The position numbers and the translations under genes are program-made. DNA of 13,949 nt from CAZVRZ01 sp964629965 (GTDB lineage Bacteria; Chloroflexota; Anaerolineae; Anaerolineales; UBA4823): contig CAZVRZ010000136.1 of the NCBI GenBank assembly GCA_964629965.1, positions 1 through 13,949 of the forward strand. The letters run 5' to 3'. The notes below the pieces were generated by a model that ran no database searches, was not told where the DNA came from, and saw nothing but the letters and a program-made list of their open reading frames with translations. Of the stretch, positions 1 through 5,283 are shown one piece after another (positions within the stretch are counted from its first letter, which is position 1; every line of letters begins with the position of its first letter).

Positions 1-136
1 CCCGCGCCAACCTGATCAACTGCGATCCCTGGAGTGAAGCGGCCACCATCTGGATATCGGGCTGATCCCTGAACAGGTCTTCCAGAGCCTTCAGGATCAG
101 GGGATGGTCATCAATGGCAATCACACGAATGGTCAT
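1..136 (-). CDS. Response regulator receiver domain, NarL/LuxR type (N-terminal part only)
   Basis: Read on the minus strand from the ATG at 136-134, the protein begins MTIRVIAIDDHPLILKALED and runs off the window after about 45 residues. The IDDHPLILKALEDLF stretch is the typical first strand and helix of a CheY-like receiver domain; the adjacent Asp pair at residues 9-10 would be part of the acidic pocket that binds Mg2+. The 'DDHP' signature is characteristic of the NarL/FixJ/LuxR response-regulator family, whose C-terminal half binds DNA as a helix-turn-helix. The phospho-acceptor Asp, the output domain and any partner histidine kinase lie outside the window. A ribosome binding site reading GAGGTG lies just upstream (minus strand, about 140-146). 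The family call is secure; the target genes are unknown. Confidence 0.85.
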   Translation of the reverse strand, partial: MTIRVIAIDDHPLILKALEDLFRDQPDIQMVAASLQGSQLIRLAR

Positions 137-240
137 AATCACCTCGCTTGGTTCTCCATATCTGGAGCAGAATATCGATTTTTAAAGAAGATACAACCAA
201 TAAAAGGAGAAAATTACCCGTAAATGCCGCGAAAAAACTA

Positions 241-257
241 CCAGGGATTATCCCTGG
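241..257. promoter_or_regulatory. Perfect 17-bp palindrome, candidate operator
   Basis: CCAGGGATTATCCCTGG has two perfect 8-base arms around one central T. It lies about 105 bases upstream of the response-regulator start and about 105 bases beyond the end of the XRE gene. No T-run follows on either strand, so it looks like a dyad binding site rather than a terminator. NarL/LuxR-type regulators bind dyads of this general form, so autoregulation of the neighbouring response regulator is a reasonable inference, not a demonstration. The rest of 137-361 holds no gene I can support. Confidence 0.4.
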
Positions 258-361
258 AATATAAACTACACAGGATGGGTAGCATCACCCGGCTAACAAC
301 CGGCAGAGGATGAGAAGGTTCAGAAAATCAACACAGGTTACAGGCCTTACTACCAGGGGCC

Positions 362-721
362 TCACTTGACGATAGCATAGCCTTTATTGTGGATTTCGAG
401 CATTACTTTGGCAGTCGCAACAATTACCTGCCGCTGTTGTTCGGGGAGCTGCGCCACAGTTATATTGAGCTCCTCTAATTCCGGAAAATCGGGTTCGGGC
501 GGCAGAAGACCTGCAGCTCGATAAACAATAATAGGTGAAATATTCAGGGCTTTGGCAATCCCCAGGCAGCTTTCCGGCTTAGGCCTTCTATTTGTTTCAG
601 TCAAAATCCTGTAAACGGTGGCTGGGCCTAGCCCAGCAGCCCTGGCCAGGTCTGCCTGCGTCCAATGCTCTCGGTCCATTTTTTTGGTCAACAATTCGGC
701 AAACAAGATGTCAGTTACCAT
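362..721 (-). CDS. Small XRE/Cro-C1-family transcriptional regulator
   Basis: A 119-residue protein if it starts at the ATG at 721-719 (a TTG two codons upstream is possible). Residues about 5-65 form a Cro/C1-type helix-turn-helix: the stretch WTQADLARAAGLGPATVYRI is helix 2, turn and recognition helix, followed by AKALNISPIIVYRAAGL, which matches the usual last helix. The C-terminal 45 residues (EELNITVAQLPEQQ...) look helical and may dimerise. No toxin, phage integrase or other partner sits beside it on the same strand. There is no Shine-Dalgarno sequence near the start; a possible -10 box lies so close that the mRNA may be leaderless (see the promoter entry). Role: sequence-specific repressor or activator; target unknown, probably including itself. 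Confidence 0.85.
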   Translation of the reverse strand: MVTDILFAELLTKKMDREHWTQADLARAAGLGPATVYRILTETNRRPKPESCLGIAKALNISPIIVYRAAGLLPPEPDFPELEELNITVAQLPEQQRQVIVATAKVMLEIHNKGYAIVK

Positions 722-728
722 GGACAAA

Positions 729-757
729 ATTATGCTACATTCCTTATTGATTGTGGT
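729..757 (-). promoter_or_regulatory. Possible leaderless promoter of the XRE gene
   Basis: On the minus strand CATAAT (734-729) could serve as a -10 box. Transcription would then begin about 7 bases further on, almost at the ATG at 721, giving a leaderless mRNA and explaining the lack of a ribosome binding site. The -35 region is weak. Nested inverted repeats GGTAA/TTACC (755-759 and 769-773) and ACCAG/CTGGT (759-763 and 773-777) lie at and behind the -35 position and could be the operator of the XRE protein. Confidence 0.3.
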
Positions 758-899
758 AACCAGTCTATTTACCTGGTGATTGACTTTTCGGACCGTTGTG
801 GGAGATAATCATATCGTTGACCAAATCAGCATCTTGTCGTTCCAGGTTACCTGACGAGCGCTGGCGCCTGGTATTGCATAATGTGTAAAGATATTCTAC

Positions 900-928
900 T
901 TTCTTGTATTCGAAAATAGGTGTAAAAT
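900..928 (+). promoter_or_regulatory. Promoter of the AbrB-PIN operon
   Basis: TTTCTT (900-905) as -35 and TAAAAT (923-928) as -10, with 17 bases between. The -35 box is weak, the -10 good. A strong ribosome binding site AAGGAG follows at 958-963, nine bases before the ATG at 973. Confidence 0.45.
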
Positions 929-939
929 AAGAATACAAG
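903..939. promoter_or_regulatory. Inverted repeat around the AbrB-PIN promoter, candidate autoregulatory operator
   Basis: CTTGTATTC (903-911) and GAATACAAG (931-939) are perfect 9-base inverted copies separated by 19 bases. The left arm overlaps the -35 box and the right arm lies just after the -10 box, the arrangement expected if the antitoxin, alone or with its toxin, represses its own operon. Antitoxin autorepression is well established for type II systems; that this repeat is the site is inferred from position. Confidence 0.5.
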
Positions 940-972
940 GAATTCCGTATTTCTGAAAAGGAGAATAAGCCG

Positions 973-1245
973 ATGACCACAACCATTCAAATGCGCAGCA
1001 AAGGCAGCCTGACCCTGCCGATGGAATTGCGCCGTAAATACGGCCTGAACGAAGGCGACGTTTTCACCCTGATTGACCTGGGTGATGGCGCCTTTATACT
1101 TACCCCCAAAGCCTCTGCGGTAGCCAAATTGGGCGACCGGGTAGCCAACTTGCTGGCAGAGCAAGATGTGCCTGTAGACGAGGTGCTGCAAGCCCTGGAC
1201 GAAGAACGCCAACACTATTACCAGGAACGTTATGTCCAGAAATAG
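973..1245 (+). CDS. AbrB/MazE/SpoVT-family antitoxin
   Basis: A 90-residue protein. Residues 1-47 form the swapped-hairpin DNA-binding domain: MRSKGSLTLPMELRRKYGL, then EGDVFTLIDLGDGAFILTPK, the characteristic 'KG.(L/V)T(L/I)P...R...G...GD' pattern. Residues about 50-90 are charged and helical and would be the part that wraps and inhibits the toxin. The start is set by AAGGAG nine bases upstream. Its end overlaps the PIN toxin gene by 14 bases, so the two are translationally coupled, with the antitoxin made first. Expected role: dimeric repressor of its own operon and neutraliser of the PIN ribonuclease encoded next. Confidence 0.9.
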   Translation: MTTTIQMRSKGSLTLPMELRRKYGLNEGDVFTLIDLGDGAFILTPKASAVAKLGDRVANLLAEQDVPVDEVLQALDEERQHYYQERYVQK

Positions 1246-1690
1246 GTTATTCCTGGACAGCAGCGCCCTGTTTGCAGGGATCGTTTCGGCCGGCGGAGCG
1301 GCGCGGGCCTTACTCTTGCTGGCGGAAATCGGGCGGCTGGACTTGCTGATCTCTGAGCAGGTGGTGGCAGAAACCGAGCGGGCCGTGGCGCGCAAAGCCC
1401 CGGCGGCATTGAGCGAGGTGCGCCAGGCCATCTTGCAATCGCAGGTCAAGATCGTGCATGACCCGGAGCTGCAAGAGGTGCTCACCCACCTGGATTGGAT
1501 GACCGACCCGGCCGATGTGCCCATCTTGCTGGCGGCCATGGCGGCCCAGGCGGATTACCTGGTCACGTTGAACCGCCGTCATTTCCTGGATGATCCGCAA
1601 GTCGCCCGGCGCAGCGGTCTACGCATTGGCACGCCGGGCGATGCCCTGGCCTGGATACGCAACCAACTGGGACAGGTAGAAGAGCTCTAA
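1232..1690 (+). CDS. PIN-domain toxin (VapC-like ribonuclease)
   Basis: A 152-residue PIN-domain protein beginning MSRNRLFLDSSALFAGIVSA. Candidate metal-binding residues are Asp9 (FLDSSAL), Glu47 in VVAETERAV, Asp95 in DPADVPILLAA and Asn114 in YLVTLNRRHF. The last position is Asn where many VapC proteins have Asp, a variant common in this PIN branch with the 'LVTLN..HF' signature. PIN toxins are Mg2+-dependent endoribonucleases, most often cutting tRNA or rRNA. It overlaps the antitoxin gene by 14 bases. The RNA target cannot be read from sequence. The class is confident; calling it VapC in the strict sense is less so, because the antitoxin is AbrB-like and the chain is slightly longer than classical VapC. 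Confidence 0.85.
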   Translation: MSRNRLFLDSSALFAGIVSAGGAARALLLLAEIGRLDLLISEQVVAETERAVARKAPAALSEVRQAILQSQVKIVHDPELQEVLTHLDWMTDPADVPILLAAMAAQADYLVTLNRRHFLDDPQVARRSGLRIGTPGDALAWIRNQLGQVEEL

Positions 1691-1748
1691 CATGAAAGAA
1701 CTACCACCCATATGCCAGCAGGCGAGCAGCCAAAACGGCTTAAAACAC

Positions 1749-1776
1749 TTACCTGCCAGCAGCAACGCGGTATAAT
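1749..1776 (+). promoter_or_regulatory. Promoter of the AbrB-RelE operon
   Basis: A consensus -10 box TATAAT (1771-1776) with a weak -35 TTACCT (1749-1754), 16 bases apart. It lies in the short gap after the PIN toxin gene, so the second module has its own promoter. Confidence 0.6.
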
Positions 1777-1777
1777 A

Positions 1778-1800
1778 GTAAGAAAGTTGGATTTTCTTAC
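1778..1800. promoter_or_regulatory. Inverted repeat at the start of transcription of the AbrB-RelE operon, candidate operator
   Basis: GTAAGAAA (1778-1785) and TTTCTTAC (1793-1800) are perfect 8-base inverted copies separated by 7 bases, beginning directly after the -10 box. Repressor bound here would block RNA polymerase. The sequence is unrelated to the repeats at the other two toxin operons, as expected if each antitoxin has its own specificity. Confidence 0.5.
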
Positions 1801-1813
1801 CAGGAGCACACAA

Positions 1814-2128
1814 ATGGAAAAATCATTTTATAAGACTCGCCTGCGCACGAAAGGCCAGGTCACCATCCCACCAGAGATCCGCAGACAGCTAGGAGCCGAA
1901 GAAGGCGACGATCTGTTGTTCTACACTGACGAGAAGGGGTGTGTGCTGGTCAGCCGGGCCCAGGTTATCCCCCCCGACCAGGCCTGGTTCTGGAGCGAGC
2001 GCTGGCAGCGCCTGGAGAAGGCCGCCCAGGCCGATCTGGATGAAGGCCGTGTGGTTGAATTCGATAATGTCGCCGATGCCCTGAGCGCCCTGGATCAGAT
2101 CGAAGCTGACCACGATGCCGAAGATTAA
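1814..2128 (+). CDS. AbrB-family antitoxin with C-terminal RelE-neutralising tail
   Basis: A 104-residue protein starting at the ATG at 1814, chosen because AGGAG (1802-1806) is placed correctly before it and because the open frame upstream would cover the promoter and operator. Residues 8-50 are the AbrB-type DNA-binding domain (RTKGQVTIPPEIRRQLG, then EEGDDLLFY). The C-terminal half has a Trp-rich helix (WFWSERWQRLEKAAQADLDE) and an acidic tail (DNVADALSALDQIE). I recall this tail pattern from AbrB-like proteins encoded before RelE-fold toxins. The gene overlaps the toxin gene by 14 bases. Role: repressor of its own operon and neutraliser of the toxin that follows. The pairing of an AbrB domain with a RelE-type toxin is a mixed combination, seen elsewhere. 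Confidence 0.88.
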   Translation: MEKSFYKTRLRTKGQVTIPPEIRRQLGAEEGDDLLFYTDEKGCVLVSRAQVIPPDQAWFWSERWQRLEKAAQADLDEGRVVEFDNVADALSALDQIEADHDAED

Positions 2129-2381
2129 ATTCACGAAACGCTTTCTGAAATGCTTTGCACGTTTGCCCAAGGCGGTACAGGAGAAGATCAAGAAACAGAT
2201 CGCCCTGCTGGCCGAAAACCCGCGCCACCCTTCACTGCAAACCAAGCCTCTCCAGGGAGCAGCGGGCATTTATGAAGCTCGGGTGGATGTGGATTACCGC
2301 ATGACTTATGAGCGTGAAGCCAACGATACGCTGGTGCTGCGTGCGGTTGGCAAGCATGACTGGGCATTGAAGAAACCCTAA
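2115..2381 (+). CDS. RelE/ParE-superfamily toxin
   Basis: An 88-residue basic protein of the usual RelE/ParE length. The N-terminal MPKIKFTKRFLKCFARLPKA and the helices AVQEKIKKQIALLAENP are typical, as is the core YEARVDVDYRMTYE followed by a C-terminal strand ending in VGKHDWALKKP. Arg56, Arg62 and His81 stand where RelE-type mRNA interferases carry catalytic or RNA-contacting residues; ParE-like gyrase poisons share the fold, so activity is not decided. There is no strong ribosome binding site before the ATG at 2115, so translation probably depends on coupling with the antitoxin gene, which it overlaps by 14 bases. Confidence 0.87.
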   Translation: MPKIKFTKRFLKCFARLPKAVQEKIKKQIALLAENPRHPSLQTKPLQGAAGIYEARVDVDYRMTYEREANDTLVLRAVGKHDWALKKP

Positions 2382-2721
2382 CGGGGGACGCAAAGATGCT
2401 CCAATCAGCCTACCCTTGTAAGAGAGGGCAAACCTGATATCCCATCCGGAGTTTCTTGTTCACAATCCGGCTGGCCAGCTCCTGCGATTGGTCGGGAGAC
2501 TCTACCGGAATAGCGCGCCACTGCTGACCAGGTGCTCTTTACCTGAGTTATCCCGCTGGCCCCAGGCAACGACTACTGCGCAGGGGAAGAACAGCCTGGA
2601 TGGAGACCGGGTATTAGCGGTTCAAGTTTTCGGTGGGTTCGACATGGTTCATCATGGCACATACAATCCAGTACGCATGTTCCAGGGATGCAAGTGTTCC
2701 AATGAATTTTATACTGCTTCG

Positions 2722-2757
2722 GTTTACAAACGAACAAATAAATGCTATAATGTAAAC
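2722..2757. promoter_or_regulatory. Inverted repeat spanning the promoter of the four-gene operon, candidate operator
   Basis: GTTTACA (2722-2728) and TGTAAAC (2751-2757) are perfect 7-base inverted copies separated by 22 bases. The left arm overlaps the -35 box and the right arm touches the -10 box. The first gene of the operon encodes an XRE DNA-binding domain, which could bind here and repress its own transcription. Confidence 0.5.
2723..2751 (+). promoter_or_regulatory. Promoter of the four-gene operon
   Basis: TTTACA (-35, 2723-2728) and TATAAT (-10, 2746-2751) with the optimal 17-base spacing: the best promoter in the window. AAAGGAG (2773-2779) is a strong ribosome binding site six bases before the ATG at 2786. 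Confidence 0.7.
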
Positions 2758-2785
2758 TAGAGATATAAAAAGAAAGGAGCTTGCT

Positions 2786-3832
2786 ATGACCATCGGTCAG
2801 CGCATTAAACAAGCACGTAAATCAAGCCAGCTTAGCTTGCGCGCCCTGGCAGAACGCGCTCAGATCAGCCCAATGGCGATCTCAAAGTACGAGCGGGATC
2901 AAGATATACCCAGCTCGGGCGTTTTGTTGCGCCTGGCAGAAGGCCTGAGTGTATCGATTGATTTTTTCTTCCGTCCAGCAGCGCCAGATGTGAAGCTTCA
3001 GGCTTATCGCAAGCATGCTTCTCTGGGCACTAAAGAGCAGGAAGCCGTCCAAGCTCGGATTCAGGAGTGGTTGGAGCGCTATCTGGAGGTTGAGTCCTTC
3101 TTTGATAATATCCCCCCTATCGAACTGCCTAGCTATAAGGTTGCTACTATGGAGGATGTTGAAGTAGCAGCCGAACAACTTCGGTCTGCCTGGGATCTGG
3201 GTCTTGATCCCATTGAGAATCTGACCCAAATCCTCGAGGACCAGGGAATTAAAGTAGGGATGGTAGATGGCTTCGAGCATTTCGATGCCTGCACGTTTCT
3301 GGCTGGCCAGTCGCCAGTTATTGTGACCAAAGCCGACATACCCGGCGACCGCCAACGCTTCAACCTGGGACATGAGCTTGGGCACCTGGTGCTAGAAGTG
3401 GCCGGAGGCTTGGATGCCGAAAAAATCTCCCATCGTTTTGTTGGCGCCTTTCTAGCCCCTGCGCCGGCAGTTCGTTTTGAGTTAGGCCATAGCCGCACTA
3501 CACTGGATATGAATGAGCTCTACCTGCTCAAGCAAAAATATGGCTTGAGCATGCAGGCCTGGATTTTCCGCGCCCGGGATTTGGAGATCATATCGCCACA
3601 AGTGGCAGAGCGTCTCTTTCAGCGTTTTCGAGCCAATAATTGGCACCGCCAGGAACCCGGAAAAGCATATCCTTTCGAAAACCCACTGCGGATGGAACGA
3701 CTAATCTACTGGGCGCTAGTCGAAGATCTCATTTCTCGCTCGAAGGCCCAAGAGCTGCTAGGAAAGCCGTTGCAGCAGCGGTGGGTGGAAGAGGCATTGC
3801 AGAATGGCGTCGCCGTCAGTGCTGGTTACTGA
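2786..3832 (+). CDS. XRE helix-turn-helix / ImmA-IrrE zinc metallopeptidase
   Basis: A 348-residue two-domain protein. Residues about 3-60 are a Cro/C1-type helix-turn-helix (IGQRIKQARKSSQLSLRAL, then ISPMAISKYERDQDIPS). Residues about 120-300 are the ImmA/IrrE (COG2856) peptidase, with the zinc-binding motif HELGH at 196-200 preceded by RQRFNLG, and a probable third ligand Glu212 before SHRFVGAFL. Proteins of this family cut phage-type or stress repressors; here the peptidase is fused to a DNA-binding domain, so it may act both as repressor of this operon and as the switch that relieves repression or degrades a partner. It heads an operon and its end overlaps the PIN gene by 29 bases. XRE-ImmA/IrrE plus PIN is a known toxin-antitoxin-like pairing. 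The activating signal is unknown. Confidence 0.9.
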   Translation: MTIGQRIKQARKSSQLSLRALAERAQISPMAISKYERDQDIPSSGVLLRLAEGLSVSIDFFFRPAAPDVKLQAYRKHASLGTKEQEAVQARIQEWLERYLEVESFFDNIPPIELPSYKVATMEDVEVAAEQLRSAWDLGLDPIENLTQILEDQGIKVGMVDGFEHFDACTFLAGQSPVIVTKADIPGDRQRFNLGHELGHLVLEVAGGLDAEKISHRFVGAFLAPAPAVRFELGHSRTTLDMNELYLLKQKYGLSMQAWIFRARDLEIISPQVAERLFQRFRANNWHRQEPGKAYPFENPLRMERLIYWALVEDLISRSKAQELLGKPLQQRWVEEALQNGVAVSAGY

Positions 3833-4298
3833 TACCAATATCTGGATTGACCTGGAAAATGGTGGCATCCTGGCTGAAGTATTTGGGTTGCCTTACCAAT
3901 TCTTGACACCTGACTTTGCCATTCGTGAACTCATCCGGCCTAAATGGCAAATGTTGCAGGCCTTGGGGCTGCAATCGCAAGAATTGGAGCCTGCGCTCAT
4001 CCAGGAATTAGCGCATTTGCGAGCAGAAAACCGGGCATTGTCGGTGACTGACCTGGCAGCCTTTCTACTCGCGCGATCTTTGGGTGCAACATTGGTGACT
4101 GGCGATAGGCATTTGGGGGATTTGGCCGCGAGAAACGGTATTTCCGTGCATGGCGTCTTGTGGCTTTTGGATGAAATGATCCGATTTAGAACGATCACGC
4201 CAGAAAAAGCTGCTGTTGCTCTCAACCAAATGCTGGATCAAGGAGCCAGGCTACCGCACGATGAGTGTCGGAAAAGATTGGCCTCTTGGCCGAAGTGA
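3804..4298 (+). CDS. PIN-domain nuclease, presumed toxin of the metallopeptidase pair
   Basis: A 164-residue PIN-domain protein with all four acidic positions visible: Asp10 (VTDTNIWID), Glu42 (AIRELI), Asp83 (SVTDLAAFLLA) and Asp101 (LVTGDRHLGDLA). The TGD..L signature and length recall the COG2405/DUF3368 type rather than classical VapC. It should be a Mg2+-dependent RNase controlled by the XRE-metallopeptidase encoded immediately upstream. The ATG at 3804 gives a 29-base overlap with that gene; the in-frame GTG at 3819 would give 14 bases, the same overlap as the two other toxin pairs here, and would begin directly with VLVTDTN. Neither start has a clear ribosome binding site. The fold is confident, the start is not. 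Confidence 0.85.
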   Translation: MASPSVLVTDTNIWIDLENGGILAEVFGLPYQFLTPDFAIRELIRPKWQMLQALGLQSQELEPALIQELAHLRAENRALSVTDLAAFLLARSLGATLVTGDRHLGDLAARNGISVHGVLWLLDEMIRFRTITPEKAAVALNQMLDQGARLPHDECRKRLASWPK

Positions 4299-4306
4299 GT
4301 TACATG

Positions 4307-4320
4307 GAGGGTAGCCAAAA
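4307..4320 (+). repeat. 14-base repeat at the ribosome binding site, first copy
   Basis: GAGGGTAGCCAAAA recurs exactly at 5269-5282. Each copy contains the Shine-Dalgarno sequence of the next gene and ends at or within two bases of its ATG. Confidence 0.8.
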
Positions 4321-5270
4321 TGGGTTTATCGATGAAACATCTCAAGCGTTTAGAAGAAGGCATTTGCGTTCAAATGCCTTCTGATGAAGATGGCTTGGTT
4401 GGAAGAGAATGTCCTAACCCAGATTGCATCGGTTACTTCAAGATTAAATTGGGCACCGGCTTGAAAGGCGAAAACTTACCCTGTCATTGTCCATATTGTG
4501 ACCATACAGAAAGCCAGGATCGCTTTTGGACGCAGGATCAAGTCAAATATACGCAGTCAATCATGGTCAATGAATTTTCCAAAGCCATCAAAGCAGATGT
4601 TCAGGAGTGGGACCGAGAATTAAGGCACAGTACCAGGAATAGTTTTATCAAGCTCAGCATGGAATACAAGGGGCAGTCTCACCCTATCTACCATTACCAA
4701 GAAAAGCAATTGGAAACGAGGGTGACTTGCGATGTTTGCACCCTGGAGTATGCAATTTATGGGCTGTTTGCATTTTGCCCGGATTGTGGCACGCATAACT
4801 CCATCCAAATTCTCAAGAAAAATCTAGAGCTGGTCATAAAACTTTTGGCTCTGGCAGATGGAGAACACGAGCCTGAACTAGCCAACCTCTTGATTGTCAA
4901 GGCGCTCGAAACGGCTGTATCCACTTTTGATGGCTTTGGGCGGGCATACTGCGAAGCTCATGCTGGTAGCGTTGTGAACCCAGATCAGATCAGGAACATA
5001 TCATTTCAAAATCCGGCGAGGGCGCGCACTATCCTTCAAACCAGCTTTGGTAAAGATATCGCTCAAAGTCTTACTAACGAGGAATGGAATTTCGTGCTCC
5101 GTTGCTTCCAGAAACGCCATCTATTTGCTCATAAGATGGGTATAGTGGATGAAGCATATGTGAAGATGGCAGCAGATCCAGGTACGATCGTCGGCCGAAG
5201 AATCAAAGTCGCGCCGGACGAAATCCGCGAACTGGTTCAGTTTCTGATTAGAATGGGCGAGCGATTTTGA
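4320..5270 (+). CDS. Zinc-ribbon protein with C-terminal HEPN-like R-x4-H motif
   Basis: A 316-residue protein I cannot name. Two zinc-binding modules are visible: Cys31/Cys36 with Cys55/Cys57/Cys60 (CPNPDC then CHCPYC), and Cys137/Cys140 with Cys153/Cys156 (CDVC then CPDC). The C-terminal half (from about 160) is helical and contains EEWNFVLRCFQKRHLFAHKM, in which Arg266 to His271 is an R-x4-H motif followed by GIVDEAYV, a pattern typical of HEPN domains, many of which are toxin RNases. It sits 21 bases after the PIN gene on the same strand with GGAGGG (4306-4311) before the ATG. I infer a nucleic-acid-sensing or RNA-cutting protein in the operon; catalytic activity is not proved by the motif. 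Base composition is lower in G+C than the helicase downstream. Confidence 0.7.
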   Translation: MGLSMKHLKRLEEGICVQMPSDEDGLVGRECPNPDCIGYFKIKLGTGLKGENLPCHCPYCDHTESQDRFWTQDQVKYTQSIMVNEFSKAIKADVQEWDRELRHSTRNSFIKLSMEYKGQSHPIYHYQEKQLETRVTCDVCTLEYAIYGLFAFCPDCGTHNSIQILKKNLELVIKLLALADGEHEPELANLLIVKALETAVSTFDGFGRAYCEAHAGSVVNPDQIRNISFQNPARARTILQTSFGKDIAQSLTNEEWNFVLRCFQKRHLFAHKMGIVDEAYVKMAADPGTIVGRRIKVAPDEIRELVQFLIRMGERF

Positions 5271-5282
5271 GGGTAGCCAAAA
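5269..5282 (+). repeat. 14-base repeat at the ribosome binding site, second copy
   Basis: Second exact copy of GAGGGTAGCCAAAA, overlapping the TGA stop of the zinc-ribbon/HEPN gene and leading to the phosphatase ATG at 5284. A degenerate start of a third copy, GAGGGT, follows the phosphatase gene near 5803. Confidence 0.8.
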
Positions 5283-5283
5283 C

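Larger units (their letters stand above)
2382..2785. other. 404-base region without a convincing gene; possible decayed minus-strand coding remnant
   Basis: Between the RelE toxin and the XRE-metallopeptidase gene I find no gene. On the minus strand 2538-2410 is an open stretch of about 42 codons with protein-like composition (contains WRAIPVESPDQSQELASRI, then VNKKLRMGYQV) ending in TAG at 2412-2410, but it has no start and stops lie just upstream, so it may be a scrap of a lost gene. The last 65 bases hold the promoter and ribosome binding site of the next operon. Confidence 0.4.

Noticed and set aside
277..290. GGGT/ACCC short hairpin as terminator for the XRE gene
   Set aside because: Only four base pairs and no adjoining T-run.
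765..986. 73-codon minus-strand open frame between the XRE gene and the first antitoxin
   Set aside because: It overlaps the promoter, operator and ribosome binding site of the antitoxin gene and shows no protein-family features.
847..1539. 230-codon minus-strand open frame opposite the PIN toxin
   Set aside because: It lies antisense to a well-supported toxin-antitoxin pair, runs across its promoter and has no recognisable domain.
1692..1775. 27-codon ORF just after the PIN toxin gene
   Set aside because: No ribosome binding site, low-complexity product, and its end lies in the -10 box of the next promoter.
1712..1813. N-terminal extension of the second AbrB antitoxin from ATG 1712
   Set aside because: It would cover the TATAAT promoter and the operator; ATG 1814 has a proper ribosome binding site and starts just before the conserved domain.
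2385..2434. GGGACGCAAAG (2385-2395) and AGGGCAAACC (2425-2434), both conserved strings of the cyclic-di-GMP-I (GEMM) riboswitch
   Set aside because: They occur in the reverse order from the real riboswitch, only 29 bases apart, without the tetraloop and its receptor. A covariance-model search with RF01051 would settle it; a significant hit would overturn this rejection.
2488..2760. 90-codon plus-strand open frame in the gap before the metallopeptidase gene
   Set aside because: No ribosome binding site, unnatural composition, and it runs through the consensus promoter and operator of the next operon.
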